Source: Gibbula magus
Taxonomy: Eukaryota > Mollusca > Gastropoda > Trochida > Trochidae
Assembly (NCBI GenBank): GCA_936450465.1
Contig: OW388300.1
Coordinates: 41,758,358 to 41,822,357, forward strand
Direction: 5' to 3'
Length of the DNA: 64,000 nucleotides
Shown here: piece after piece, positions 37,290-47,417 of the stretch
How the letters are laid out: each line of letters begins with the position of its first letter
Numbering within the stretch: the stretch's first letter is position 1
Program-made: the position numbers and the translations under genes
Notes under the pieces: generated by a model
What the model was told of the DNA's origin: nothing
What the model saw: the letters and a program-made list of their open reading frames with translations, nothing else
Databases searched by the model: none

Positions 37290-37649
37290 TTAAAGGGGCA
37301 GTAGCACGTTTTTCACTCAAAAAAGTTGATGAAATGTATTTGAAAAATAATTTCACCAACAGTAAACCATCATTCTCTCTTCGGAAAATAAAGTTTAAAT
37401 TAGTGTACATGTTTCGGTAAAGCCATGGGAATCGTTTTTGTAATACAAAATAATAAATTGTGTTCACAATAAAATGGCCGCCATGCAATTTTTGCTTTAT
37501 ACGCAACAAAGTTATTACCACTACAGATAATTGGTTTGTGTAATAAGATGTTTTACCCTCTAAAGTTAATTTAAATGACATTAACTATCATTATAAATGG
37601 GAAATTTGAAAAAATTAATTTTGCAAAAAACGTGCTACAGCGCCTTTAA
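37290..37649. mobile_element. TTAA MITE family 3, intact ends
   Basis: A 360-bp element flanked by TTAA (37,290-37,293 and 37,646-37,649) with inverted ends AAAGGGGCAGTAGCACG and the complement of CGTGCTACAGCGCCTTT. A1 has no insertion at the matching place (about 1,070-1,076). TTAA targets are characteristic of piggyBac-type transposition, so mobilisation by such a transposase is inferred. A frame on the minus strand covers most of it (37,276-37,581), but it has no recognised domain and is not shared by the copy at 33,799. Confidence 0.9.
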
Positions 37650-38339
37650 AGTACGTTAAAAAAAGGTGTACGTGCTGCGAATTCTAATGGAAAAGAGTCC
37701 ATATATTTGTGTTTTAATACCGAAAAGTACTAGCGTGACAATTGTGTATTAGATGATTTTTCTCGGTAGATTTTATCCCAGCATTGATTTTGTACCGGAT
37801 AGCAAACAAACATAGTTGTTTGCCAATACAAAACATATGTGGACAGAACTTATGTACTGGACCAAAAATAGAAGATTCGATAGTTACATATTAACTCAGT
37901 TTTAAACATAACTTCTTGGACCAACGCTGTAAAATAACAGCATTTAACACGCATATATTACTTTTATATAAACTTTTATTACAATTGAGAGAATACGATA
38001 GATACAAATCATGTCTAGCTGCAAATAAAGCTTTATTTTGTTGTAGTTGTGCAAGCAGCGACGTTGTTTAAAAATGTTGTTCCATTCGATTTATTCCTGT
38101 AACATTTTAGAAAGAATGAGCTCAATGCCCACATTTTTCTTACAAGTCAGAAGAAAATATGAGATGTAAGACGATCTTTTATTAATAGAAATAAGGACGC
38201 AGTCCATGTTGCAAACGTTCATCACTAGAGAATTTCCTCCTAGAAGCGACGGTCGAAACACCTATCGTGGGCTTGGTGCAGAAAGTACCAAGTGCATTTT
38301 TGGCACATTTCACTTTTTTAGAAATTATTGATTGCTTCA

Positions 38340-38440
38340 ATGTTCACTCCCGGGAAGCCGGTTACTGCAGAAATGAGCTTAAACGGAGCACTGATACTAT
38401 TTTTTAGTAACTGTTACATCTCAGTCGGAGGAAAAACACG
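38340..38440 (+). repeat. Inverted-arm segment pairing with 41,480-41,585
   Basis: About 100 bp with very few differences from the complement of 41,480-41,585. Shared blocks include TCACTCCCGGGAAGCCGGTT, ACTGCAGAAATGAGCTTAAA and GTAACTGTTACATCTCAGTC. It is better conserved than the rest of the arms, possibly by gene conversion or because it is a functional subterminal sequence. Confidence 0.85.
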
Positions 38441-38946
38441 TGCCAGACCGAGAGGTAGCTTTTTTTCTCTGACATTGCGTTTATAAATGTATAAATAGTG
38501 TTTGATAAAGGTCGAATATAGATATAATAATACGTTAGACAAGTAGTTCGTCCTTTGTCAGTTTTTATTAATAAGGATTTTGTGTTTTGTTTACAAATTT
38601 GAGCCAATGTTTCGGTTTTTGTTTCATTTCGGTTGCAGGAAGCCAGCCCGTATTACAAAATTCTTATTAAATTATCGTTCAAATACCAAAATAACTTTTG
38701 CAAGTCATTGATTTCATTTTTCAAGCTATTTTACCAAAATATCAGTGTACCAAAATGTACAAGTTGTTACGCATTTAGTCGGAGGAAATTTCTGAATGTT
38801 ACAAAATTTAACGGAGGGTGTTACGCTAATAAATGGAGGAATATATTCGTTAATCTCGCTTTAGTTTTCATTTATGACAATAACAATAAGTTATTGGTAC
38901 GTTTTCAGATGGAATTACTTGAAATTTCGGCCATGGAAGGAAGTGT

Positions 38947-39261
38947 TCATGATATTACAGGCGAAAGCCTGCAAACTACAATGTCAGAAGAACATGATAT
39001 AGCTGAAGTTGAAGTTTGATAGCATTTCACTAATACATCTTTCATCACATTTCTGATCACATCAACTGGAAGGCTATATCCGGAAAGCCCGTAGCAAACA
39101 GGTATTGCATGTGGAACCTCACTTCTGGCTATTCTGTCCAGGTCTGACAGCATAACAACAAAAACCTCTTTTGCAGCTAGCCGTGTAAGCTGGTGTGCAG
39201 TTTTCAAACTATTGAGTGTCTGCAACAAACAGATAGAGTTCATGGCAGACATTACCGACAT
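38947..39261 (-). CDS. Possible exon of an uncharacterised transposon-associated protein
   Basis: The minus-strand frame has a protein-like composition, including TAHQLTRLAAKEVFVVMLSD, VPHAIPVCYGLSGYSLPVDV and IRNVMKDVLVKCYQTS. I recall similar 'AKE-F--ML-D-DR--RS-VPHAIP--YGL-GYS-P' segments from uncharacterised, often multi-copy, invertebrate proteins, but I cannot name the family. A splice-acceptor-like CTGTTTGTTGCAG lies on the minus strand ending at about 39,220, so the exon may begin at 39,219 and the upstream ATG may be spurious. The plus strand also has a frame here (38,633-39,019), with an acceptor-like TTTTCAG before 38,909; only one strand is likely real. Sitting at the centre of a TIR element suggests a decayed element-encoded gene, or a captured exon. 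Confidence 0.35.
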   Translation of the reverse strand: MSVMSAMNSICLLQTLNSLKTAHQLTRLAAKEVFVVMLSDLDRIARSEVPHAIPVCYGLSGYSLPVDVIRNVMKDVLVKCYQTSTSAISCSSDIVVCRLSPVIS

Positions 39262-39837
39262 TGAAAAGTATTAACGAAACCCTTACTACTGCAATCAAAA
39301 GGTTTTGGTCATTTCTTTTAAATGTTGCACAATATACATTTTTCATGACATTTTGTTTGGCTTTAATAATCCAAATCAACATTTTGTCTCTTTTGAATTC
39401 AAATATTCATCAACAAATTCCAAATACTAAAACATCCATTCTCTGTTTCTGTTTGACATTGACAAGTATTTTTAGATCATGAATAAGATAAGGAATTCAA
39501 GATTGATATTGTCAGTTACCGATTGAACTTCACATTGTTTTCATCAAAACTTGTCTTACTACCAGATAAAATAACACCATTTATAACGTTTGACATATGT
39601 GAATCCAAACCTTCACTCGTTATACCTTAAATTTTAATTTTGTGTTTTATTTATTCTTTACCAAACAAAACACTGATAAGGTGAATCATATGTTACACCA
39701 TTGACATCAAATTACATTTGAACAGAGATAGTTTGTTTTACTTAAACTATCAAAATATACAATTGAACTTCACTTATACACCTGTTTTACTGAAATTTGT
39801 CCAGTATATTAAACAGTAAAAGAACGGGAACGGTGTA

Positions 39838-41044
39838 GTAAGTACGAAGGCTAATTCCGCTCGGTACAGGCTAATTCCACTCACCCATGTGTGGATATTT
39901 GTATTTTCAGTGCAGTATATTTAGAAATTCAACCGTAAATAACTATTCTTTTGAATACGAGCATGTGCAGACGTATGGAATCGAGATGTGACGATACTTT
40001 TTTAAAAACCAGATTGTAACAATGTTGCAAATATTGCTATTATCAAGTATAGGTACTTTGTCAACTTTTCCATTTGATATAATTTATATTTCATCTATAT
40101 CACAATTGTATCCATTCCCACAAATTCGTGTCATTTTGGGAACAAATACTGTCATTTGAAACCCTATTATCATTATATAATTTTGTTAATAGTTGCAGGT
40201 CAATGCACATTTCAGTATCATTCTAATCGATGTACATCAGTATTCTTTTTTTCTTTTCCCGCAAACCAAAGCTGCGGCTTACAACTAGAAATTACTTACA
40301 GACCTTTCTTTAACTTCACCAAAATTGAATATCACTCTGAAATATAATTTGCCACATTGTCAATGCATGTTAATGTTTGTCAATCCAATAGATTTATAGT
40401 TATTGAGTTCTCATTTCATGTGATATAAATGGCAATGGGTTATTCTTATAAAATAATCAATTGAACCCCTTTTTGATTTGTATAAAATAATTAAAATTTA
40501 ATTGAATGTAAGATAAATAATAATTTTTATTTTGCTCTTTGGAAATACATTTGTTACATTGAAAGAATGACCTTATTTCATAAGGTGAGCGGAACTAAAC
40601 TCTTAGATTTATGCTGCATAAATAATGGAGGCTAATTCCGCTCCCTGTGAACGATGTATTTTTCTTGAATTTCTTATGAATTATGTATGAAACACACAAT
40701 AGAAAAGCTCAATTCAAGTATTTTGTTACCCATTTGTAATTGTAGTATTGTCCCTGTGGCTGTGACTTTATTCGTTAGTGCTTCCTATGTAAGATGCACA
40801 ACAGTCGTCTTGAACCGTTATTCTCCTAAGGAATCGGGACACGGAGAGCGCGGGAAAAATTAAAATTTGTTTCATGAATTTGTAAAACCAAAATTACTCA
40901 ATACATTTAACTGGGTTTCATAAATGACATCGTAGTATAACCACGTTTTGCAACGAGTTAATTTTACAAGAAAACAAAACACTTCAGGCTTGTAAAGGCA
41001 GATTTTTAGCAACCGAGCGGAATTACCCAGACGTACTCTAATAA
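39838..41044. mobile_element. Nested TIR element with repeated GGCTAATTCCGCTC motif
   Basis: The left end, GGCTAATTCCGCTCGGTA (39,849-39,866), and the complement of the right end, GGGTAATTCCGCTCGGTT (41,014-41,031), match closely, and weaker similarity extends outward (AGTACG on each side). The 14-base motif occurs five times in all: 39,849, 39,869 (one change), 40,587 (minus), 40,630, and 41,014 (minus). No transposase frame is present. It lies inside the 3.75-kb element near the start of its right arm. Confidence 0.6.
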
Positions 41045-42481
41045 CATTTACAGCGGTCCTGAAAAGCAAGGATAAGCAGTTTAGCAAAATATTTGCTCCT
41101 TTTAAGTTCGTAACAGTAAAGATATGGTTCCGTTTTTCTTCGTAACACTCCTCATTAAAGTTTGTAACATCTGAAAATTCTTTTAAGATGAATTTTTCAT
41201 ATAAAACACATGTTTGCATACGATTTGACTATAACATCATATGAAAACATATTTTCATCGAAATGTGTGTCACTATTGAGACATAAAACGATACATGAAT
41301 CAAGAAAATTAACTTTATTCCAGTTCATCTCCACAAAACCTGCTAATATTTCAGAATCGCTGAATTGATCTGTTTGAAATGGCAATGTACATATTCATTA
41401 TTATGAGTGTAATGATGCCAGTAAGTTACAATGATAGATTGCACTCACATCCATGTTCGCATGCCTGATAAGTTACCCGTGTCCGTGTTTTTCCTCCGAC
41501 TGAGATGTAACAGTTACTAAAAATAGTATCAGGGCTCCGTTTAAGCTCATTTCTGCAGTAACCGGCTTCCCGGGAGTGAATGTTAGTCTGTTGTGTACAA
41601 ATTTGGAGACAATAATAACTGAAATATTTAATTATGTAAAAAGGTACCAAGTGAATAACTTGTTTGTGCAGAGAGGAACCAAGTGCCACTTGTTACCTTA
41701 CAGCACTGTGATTCGCAATGAAACAGTGGTGAAATGTCAGTGCGGAAAGGGACCCAATGCCACTTTGTACCTTTCTGCCCCAAGTGTTTGAACAAAACGG
41801 TGGTACCATCTGCAATAATTAACATAATTAAGAAATTATGGTTGTATTTGCCAGAGACAATAAGGCATGTTATATTTGAAAGCGACCTTCACTTAAAATC
41901 CTCGAAGTGATTATATCAACATTTCAGTGCAAGAGACATTAACATTGGAAACTAAAAATGCGATTTTCTCAAAATGAGAAAATATGCACTTGGTACCTTT
42001 CTGCACCAAACCCTCGATATATGCTAAGGTTAGAGTCATTCTTTAATAAAAGTGCATACGCTTGAGATTACAAATAAATATCTTTACATCAGGCAATCAA
42101 GGGGATAATTGTCATTCGTATCTTGAATGAATGGAATCGCCTGCTCAGATCGATGCCATCTTGGTAGTGTATTTACTCACTTATCTCTGACCAGATGACC
42201 AATTGCTCTCTAATTCCCATTACCATTTACTGTACACATTTACACTACAGACTACAGGGATCAACCGGGGTGATGAAACCAGAGTAATGGAACATTAAAC
42301 TCTAAGCTATATTGATCCTTTATTCGCACATCTTAAATCCTGCAAACACTAAACCTCATCAGTTAAATGGATAACACTTAGTAGAACATAACAAAAATGT
42401 AAATGGTTGTGAATAATGTAAGTGATACCAATTTATATGGGTACATTTAATGTGAGTTATTGCCAAACAGCACATTGAAAC

Positions 42482-42669
42482 ACTGCAAATAAAAAGTATG
42501 GTTCAGTCCAGTACAAAACGAGCTACATCACTTACTGTGACTGTGTTACTCTCAACCCAGAGTGGGGATCATGACGAGGCTGGACTCCTAATCTAATAAT
42601 GAGTAAGTCACTGGTGTGGATCCTGCACATCACATGATAAACCTGTCCTATGCATATCCAGAGGACAGG
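42482..42669 (+). repeat. 188-bp tandem duplication unit, A2 only
   Basis: 42,482-42,669 is followed directly by a second copy starting ACTGCAAATAAAATAGTA at 42,670. A1 has the unit once (3,900-4,095). The second copy is interrupted by the LINE fragment at 42,831-43,849 and resumes at about 43,850 (ATTCCTGCACATCACATGATAAA). The order of events is therefore A duplication, then tandem duplication, then LINE insertion. Confidence 0.9.
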
Positions 42670-42830
42670 ACTGCAAATAAAATAGTATTGTTATTGCTAT
42701 TGTTATATAAGTTATGAATTTGGAGTTCAGTTAAGTACACAACGAGTTACATCACTTACTGTGACTCTGTTATCTTAACCCTGAGTGGTGAGCATGACTA
42801 GGTTGGACTGTTAATCTGACAACGAGTACC

Positions 42831-43849
42831 AACGATTCAACGATTCAACGATTTTATTACTCAAAAAACCACCTTAGTGGTACAAGAGCATACATAGATA
42901 CATATTTTCATAATAAAGGCATGCGTCTTATGGCAGACGATTATTGATTACATATATAATTAATTAATTAACCGATCACATACAGTTGGTTACATAACTT
43001 AAGTGTAAAATATCATTTAGTGATTAAACATTGGATAACAGATTGTTAAGATGGATAACGAAGTTTGACAAAAATTTCATATTTCGTTTAGTTGATGGAG
43101 TTAGAGCATGGGTAAGGTTACATATAGCGTTTAAACTCTGCATAATGGGTAAATATAACTTTCGTTTTTCATATAACGTTGGACATGTAAGTATATAGTG
43201 TAATTCGTCACCTATTTCATTCAAGTTACAGATTTTACAAGTTCTTTCATCTCTTGGTATGCTATGCCATCTTCCAGTTTCAATTGGTAAGTTTAGGTTT
43301 AGTGTTCTGAATTTCAAAATCGGCATATAGATATTTCTTGGTAAAAGAAGATAATTTTCAAAAGCAAGTGATTGTTTATAGTGTTGATAATAGAGTCCTT
43401 TTGGGCTTGATCTGATGTTTTCTCGCCATTGTTGAATAAATTGATCAGTTAGAATTTGTCCAGCTTTCAGAACTAGGAAAGACGTAGAGCATACCAACGG
43501 ATTTACAAATACATTTGATAAGCCAATTCTATCTAATAAAGTTTTGCTAAAATGAATCCATGGGTCTGATATGATATTTTCTTTGTATTTGTTAAGGCTG
43601 ATATGATACAACACATTGGATAGTTTTAATGTTTCAGCACATGTTAGTTTGTGCCAAAAAGACAGCATACGTTGATAAATCTTTATATAAATTGGTGATC
43701 TACCAAATTCGCCATAAACCATAAAATGTGGTGTTGATTTTCGTAAACCCGAGGCAAATTTTAAGAATTTGATGTGGATATTTTCTATAAGATCAAGTTT
43801 CTCAAATCCCCATACTTCTGAACAATAAATTAAAATAGGAACAACCATT
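42831..43849 (-). mobile_element. 5'-truncated LINE 3' fragment, A2 only
   Basis: About 1.0 kb of LINE on the minus strand inside the second tandem unit. On the minus strand it ends in an 8-bp simple repeat, (TTGAATCG)3 (42,833-42,856 on the plus strand as CGATTCAA), after an AATAAAA signal. The other edge is fixed by return of the duplicated sequence at about 43,850. No convincing target duplication is visible. It is the same general type as the LINE at 1,777 (shared PIL-YCSE-WG and Cys/His knuckle), but it is diverged and has a different tail repeat, so it is a different family. Confidence 0.9.
43024..43848 (-). pseudogene. LINE ORF2 C-terminal fragment (thumb and zinc knuckle)
   Basis: The frame is intact for 274 codons and begins at or next to the truncation point. 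MVVPILIYCSEVWGF corresponds to the end of the RT domain. Near the C-terminus CKICNLNEIGDELHYILTCP forms a C-x2-C...H-x4-C knuckle typical of LINE ORF2 proteins. The catalytic motifs A and C are missing, so it has no enzymatic activity on its own. The frame has no stop, so the insertion is probably recent. Confidence 0.9.
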
Positions 43850-43895
43850 GGTGAGATTCCTGCACATCACATGATAAAACTGCTTATCCAGAGGA

Positions 43896-44983
43896 TAGAA
43901 ACACTTGAAAAATTAACTCGAGGAAAATGTAAATGGAAAAAAAGAAATTTGGATCAACCAGAATCATGGCATGAGGAAAAATGTAAATTATTATTATTAT
44001 TTTTTTTGTTTTTTTGTTTATGTTTTTATTTCTCATCAGATGTTTACATATACATAAGAAAGAGTGGTCTTTTATATAGATATATCAAATGTGTGGCATA
44101 TAATGTGATATATATATAATGGCTATGTCCAAGTACATGTAATGCAGGTTTTCTGCATCTGACACAAATAATTGAAGTTCCATAAGTTTACATAATTCTA
44201 AACAGTGTGTGGAAAGAAGACCAACATGAAAAGAATTTCAGCTGACTATTATTTGCAAAAGCAATATATTTACATGCTTGGTAATATTTTAATAATTATT
44301 TTTGTATATGTCCAAAATTTGATTTTTTCCTTTTCTACTCGCAGTGTAGATTTTATATTTTACCAATAAACAAATGGAATTTAATGGGTTAGTATTTCTT
44401 CCCTTAAAACCAAAAAGGATGTTTTCAGGTGTAAATGTGAATGGCAAATGGAAATATTGTCTAAAAAGGAAAACTAAGAATCAACAAGTGACTTGAACAA
44501 ATGTACGAACATGAAGTAAGTTTCCTAATTAATTCAATGATCCTGATTCTTAAAATAACTTCAAGTATCAGAGATGGTGGATTGCCTTTGCTGTTTATAC
44601 ACTTATAATGGAAGATTTTGCAAAATGATGCTTCTATTAAGTACCAGCTACTCTGTGTATCTTGTATATCTGCCAAGTGTCTTTTATTAAAACGATTATA
44701 TCCAAAATCGTAAAAGCATTGCATTAGTTTTAACAAAAACAAAAAAAACCCATCAAAAAACCAATTCTATGTTACGGCCAGACATAGCAAGAAAAACCAG
44801 ATAAAGGGACGTTCACAGAGCACATACATGAAAGGAAGCATACTATTTTCATCTTCTGTACCAGCTGTGTTGTCTATTTTACGTCTTTGCAGCTTAACCA
44901 CAATTAAAAAAAAAAGGTGAATAATGCAATATTTCGCATGTAGATAAACACAATTCCCTCTACGTATATCTCTGACACCTGCA
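43896..44983. other. A2 sequence with poorly matched inserts
   Basis: Parts align to A1 about 4,095-4,345, but about 44,130-44,450 and 44,715-44,945 have no A1 counterpart. The second ends near a run of A (44,904-44,914), which would fit a retrotransposed fragment. No gene is seen. Confidence 0.45.
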
Positions 44984-45294
44984 GGGGGTGGGATATCGCA
45001 GTGGTTAGCGCGTTCTGCTTCGGATCAAGAGGTCCGGGGTTCGAATCCCGCCAGGGGCTAGGCAACTATGTCTGCAGTAGAGAACTGTTCTACACGCAGT
45101 AAGGTGTGGGTGCAATGCTACACTGAATTTCAGTGCAGTACCACCCATGGTTCGCTAGTTCCAGCCGATGCTCGCAGGTTTCACCGCAATGCATAGCCAC
45201 GTGGCGTTGCAGGCTTTCTCCCTGCCGTAATACTAGCAGCCGCGATATAAATGAAATACTCTTGAAAGCGGCGTTAAACCCCAAGTCACCTCAC
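44984..45294 (+). mobile_element. tRNA-derived SINE with 14-bp target duplication, A2 only
   Basis: A 311-bp SINE. The head has a pol III A-box-like stretch (GCAGTGGTTAGCGCG, about 44,997-45,011) and a perfect B box, GGTTCGAATCC (45,038-45,048). The body follows (GGGTGCAATGCTACACTGAA, GTGGCGTTGCAGGCTTTC), and the tail is GCGGCGTTAAACCCC, then CACCTCACCT. The target duplication CTCTGACACCTGCA is exact at 44,970-44,983 and 45,295-45,308. A1 near 4,352-4,380 lacks the insertion. SINEs are copied by a partner LINE's RT; which LINE is not evident, since neither LINE tail here matches this tail. Transcription would start near 44,984 through the internal promoter. Confidence 0.95.
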
Positions 45295-46481
45295 CTCTGA
45301 CACCTGCATAATAAGCTACTCTAAGTAAGAAAGGTCATGTACAAGTGCTCACTACTCTCCTACAGATCAAAACATACGTAAATGAGGTAAAAACTGGGCT
45401 TTATCATATATACTCCATTTATATCACTTGTTAGAAGGCCGAATTGTTTTTTCTCACTGGAATTCATTTAGTTTTCAGATCGATGACATCTGCCAAGTGT
45501 ATTAGCCCACATTAGTCTGGCCAGATGACCAATGTCTCCTCATCGCCATTTACTGAACACATTTCTACTACAATGAGGATTTGATCCGAGTAATGGATCA
45601 CTCTTTGACGTGATATTTTAACCACAGTGATCACATCGCCATGGTGTTCTTGATTTCAAGCGTGCAGGTAGAATGGGTCGATTGCTGACTGTTGGAGTGC
45701 TATTTTTAGAGATAATACGTTTTTGACATGATTCATGAAAAACATGCCCTTGTTAATTTCTAATTGAAATAACATCTATTCGTGATGACTGATTTAGTAA
45801 TCCATTTAATAATACATGATTTACTCGACAATCAAATATTTCCATAGCAAAATATAACACTATCAGTTAGTACTCCGAAGCTGTATATAAAAGCATAAAT
45901 CGTGGTCCATGAGTATTTGGTATTAAACATCATAAATTGTAAACTTCATGAGGAGACTAAAACAGGAGAAATACAATCATCTCGCTTTAAACCTCCATAT
46001 AAATGTATAATTTCATAACAGCATGCCATTTTCTTGTCATTGTGCATTATTGAATCAATCTATACAATGTATGTATACGTAATGTGACAACTATGTAGAA
46101 CACCATGACAAGATAATACATCATTAATACAGGTGGTATACAAAAAGTGAATACAGCGTTTATAGTTAATTGAATCTGTTAGCAATACACATAATGAGAG
46201 CCCAAAAACGCATATTCTTTATGTTTCGGTTTTTATGTCGTTTTGCAAAAATAATTTTTATTTAATTTGATCTAGTGTCATGTGAAACCTTGTGATTATG
46301 ATGGGTACAACTTATTTGATTGCCGAAATTTAAAGGTTTGATCACTTTTCAAGAATTACATTCTCCGTTACATATAGATATTTTTTAAACAGCATAGTAA
46401 ACTTTGTAAAATGTTTGCATGAAAAAGTTATAGTACTTTCAGGAAGCAGCAATAAATACATACCAACATTGTCATTTTACA

Positions 46482-46690
46482 TTAAAGGGAAACCGCGTCA
46501 AGGATAAATATGAGATCAGATTTATCTAACTGTGCTGTTTAATTTGTCTGGTAACGAGTCACAGATAATTAGTTATAAAAGCTACTTCATGTAGACAGTG
46601 AAGTGAAGCGAAACCCGTTAGCAGACACGTTAATAACCATAGGTGGATAAAAGTGATCTCGTTTTTATCCTTGATGCGGTGTCCCTTTAA
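46482..46690. mobile_element. TTAA MITE family 1, copy 1
   Basis: A 209-bp element with TTAA at both edges (46,482-46,485; 46,687-46,690) and inverted ends AAAGGGAAACCGCGTCAAGG and the complement of CCTTGATGCGGTGTCCCTTT. It has no coding capacity. A1 lacks it at about 5,590. The second copy is at 54,031. Confidence 0.93.
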
Positions 46691-46930
46691 TGCTATAATG
46701 AAAAGTTAGAAACAGGTGTCAACATTCGAGTGTAATTAAATGCTTTAACCACAAATACACAAGTACGTCGCCACTCTAACGTGCACAAGATTAGTGTTCG
46801 TGTATAAGTTACTTCTGTCTGGTCGCCATTATTGAACCATGGTGTGTTCTTGAAGTTGGTCTGTGGAATTATTCATACAATAATTGGTGCCTCGTAAAAG
46901 GAACATTTTCATTGTGATCGATCATATGCC

Positions 46931-47417
46931 ATAAAGAGACACTCCGTGTTTTTCATGACAAATTATTTATATTTGATACACACAAAAATATCAAATGTCC
47001 TGATTTACGTCCAAACCATCTCACTCGACTTGCATATGTATTCCCTAACGCCAAATATTGGACAATAACTTGTTTTCAATGACACTCGAGCAGCGGCTTA
47101 ATACACGATGAGAAGCCAAATTCATGAACATGTATGCCAGTAATATGTTCCATTGAACAGTACCAACCAATATCTGTCTCTTTGTATGCTACATATATGT
47201 TTCAAAATTACGTTTGAGCAATTGACGCGTGACAGTGGCGGAACATTGCCCGGTTTTCGATCATAATCAAGACTAAACATCTTAATAATGTAACTATACT
47301 GAGAAGATTGGCACTAAAAGGGTATTTTTCGAAAATAGTCATTACCTCTCGATAACATAACACCCTTGGTAACATTTGACCTATGTTACTACAATAACAT
47401 AAGGATTGTCCCTTTAA
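46931..47417. mobile_element. TTAA MITE family 2, near-complete copy
   Basis: A 487-bp element. The A1 site reads ATATGCCTTAATCATCAAGGG (TTAA 5,838-5,841). In A2 the left edge is ATATGCCATAA (one change in TTAA) and the right edge TTAACCATCAAGGG (47,414-47,417). The ends AGAGACACTCCG and the complement of GGATTGTCCCTTT are inverted. The interior contains an AACTTGTTTTCAA block and GGTTTTCGATCATAATCAAG. Related elements are at 15,503 and 54,938. This is the cleanest empty/filled TTAA pair in the window. Confidence 0.95.

Larger units (their letters stand above)
38267..42017. mobile_element. 3.75-kb TIR element with long inverted arms, A2 only
   Basis: The outer ends are inverted: CGTGGGCTTGGTGCAGAAAG at 38,267 and, on the other strand, CGAGGGTTTGGTGCAGAAAG from 42,017. 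TAT flanks both (38,264-38,266; 42,018-42,020) and may be a target duplication. A1 shows no insertion in the matching place (about 1,650). Further in, the arms stay related: 38,340-38,440 is nearly the reverse complement of 41,480-41,585, and 38,790-38,860 is a diverged reverse complement of 41,110-41,190. Extra TACCTTTCTGC-like motifs occur at 41,640-41,790. The centre carries a possible exon (38,947-39,261, minus) and another TIR element (39,838-41,044). I cannot assign a superfamily. Confidence 0.82.

Noticed and set aside
37276..37581. 101-codon minus-strand ORF
   Set aside because: Inside a family 3 MITE; the related copy at 33,799 does not keep the frame.
38633..39019. 128-codon plus-strand ORF
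   Set aside because: Partly in the inverted arm of the TIR element and antisense to the more protein-like minus-strand frame; its start codon is uncertain.
45001..45060. A functional tRNA gene at the B box near 45,040
   Set aside because: Part of the 311-bp SINE with target duplication; no complete cloverleaf.
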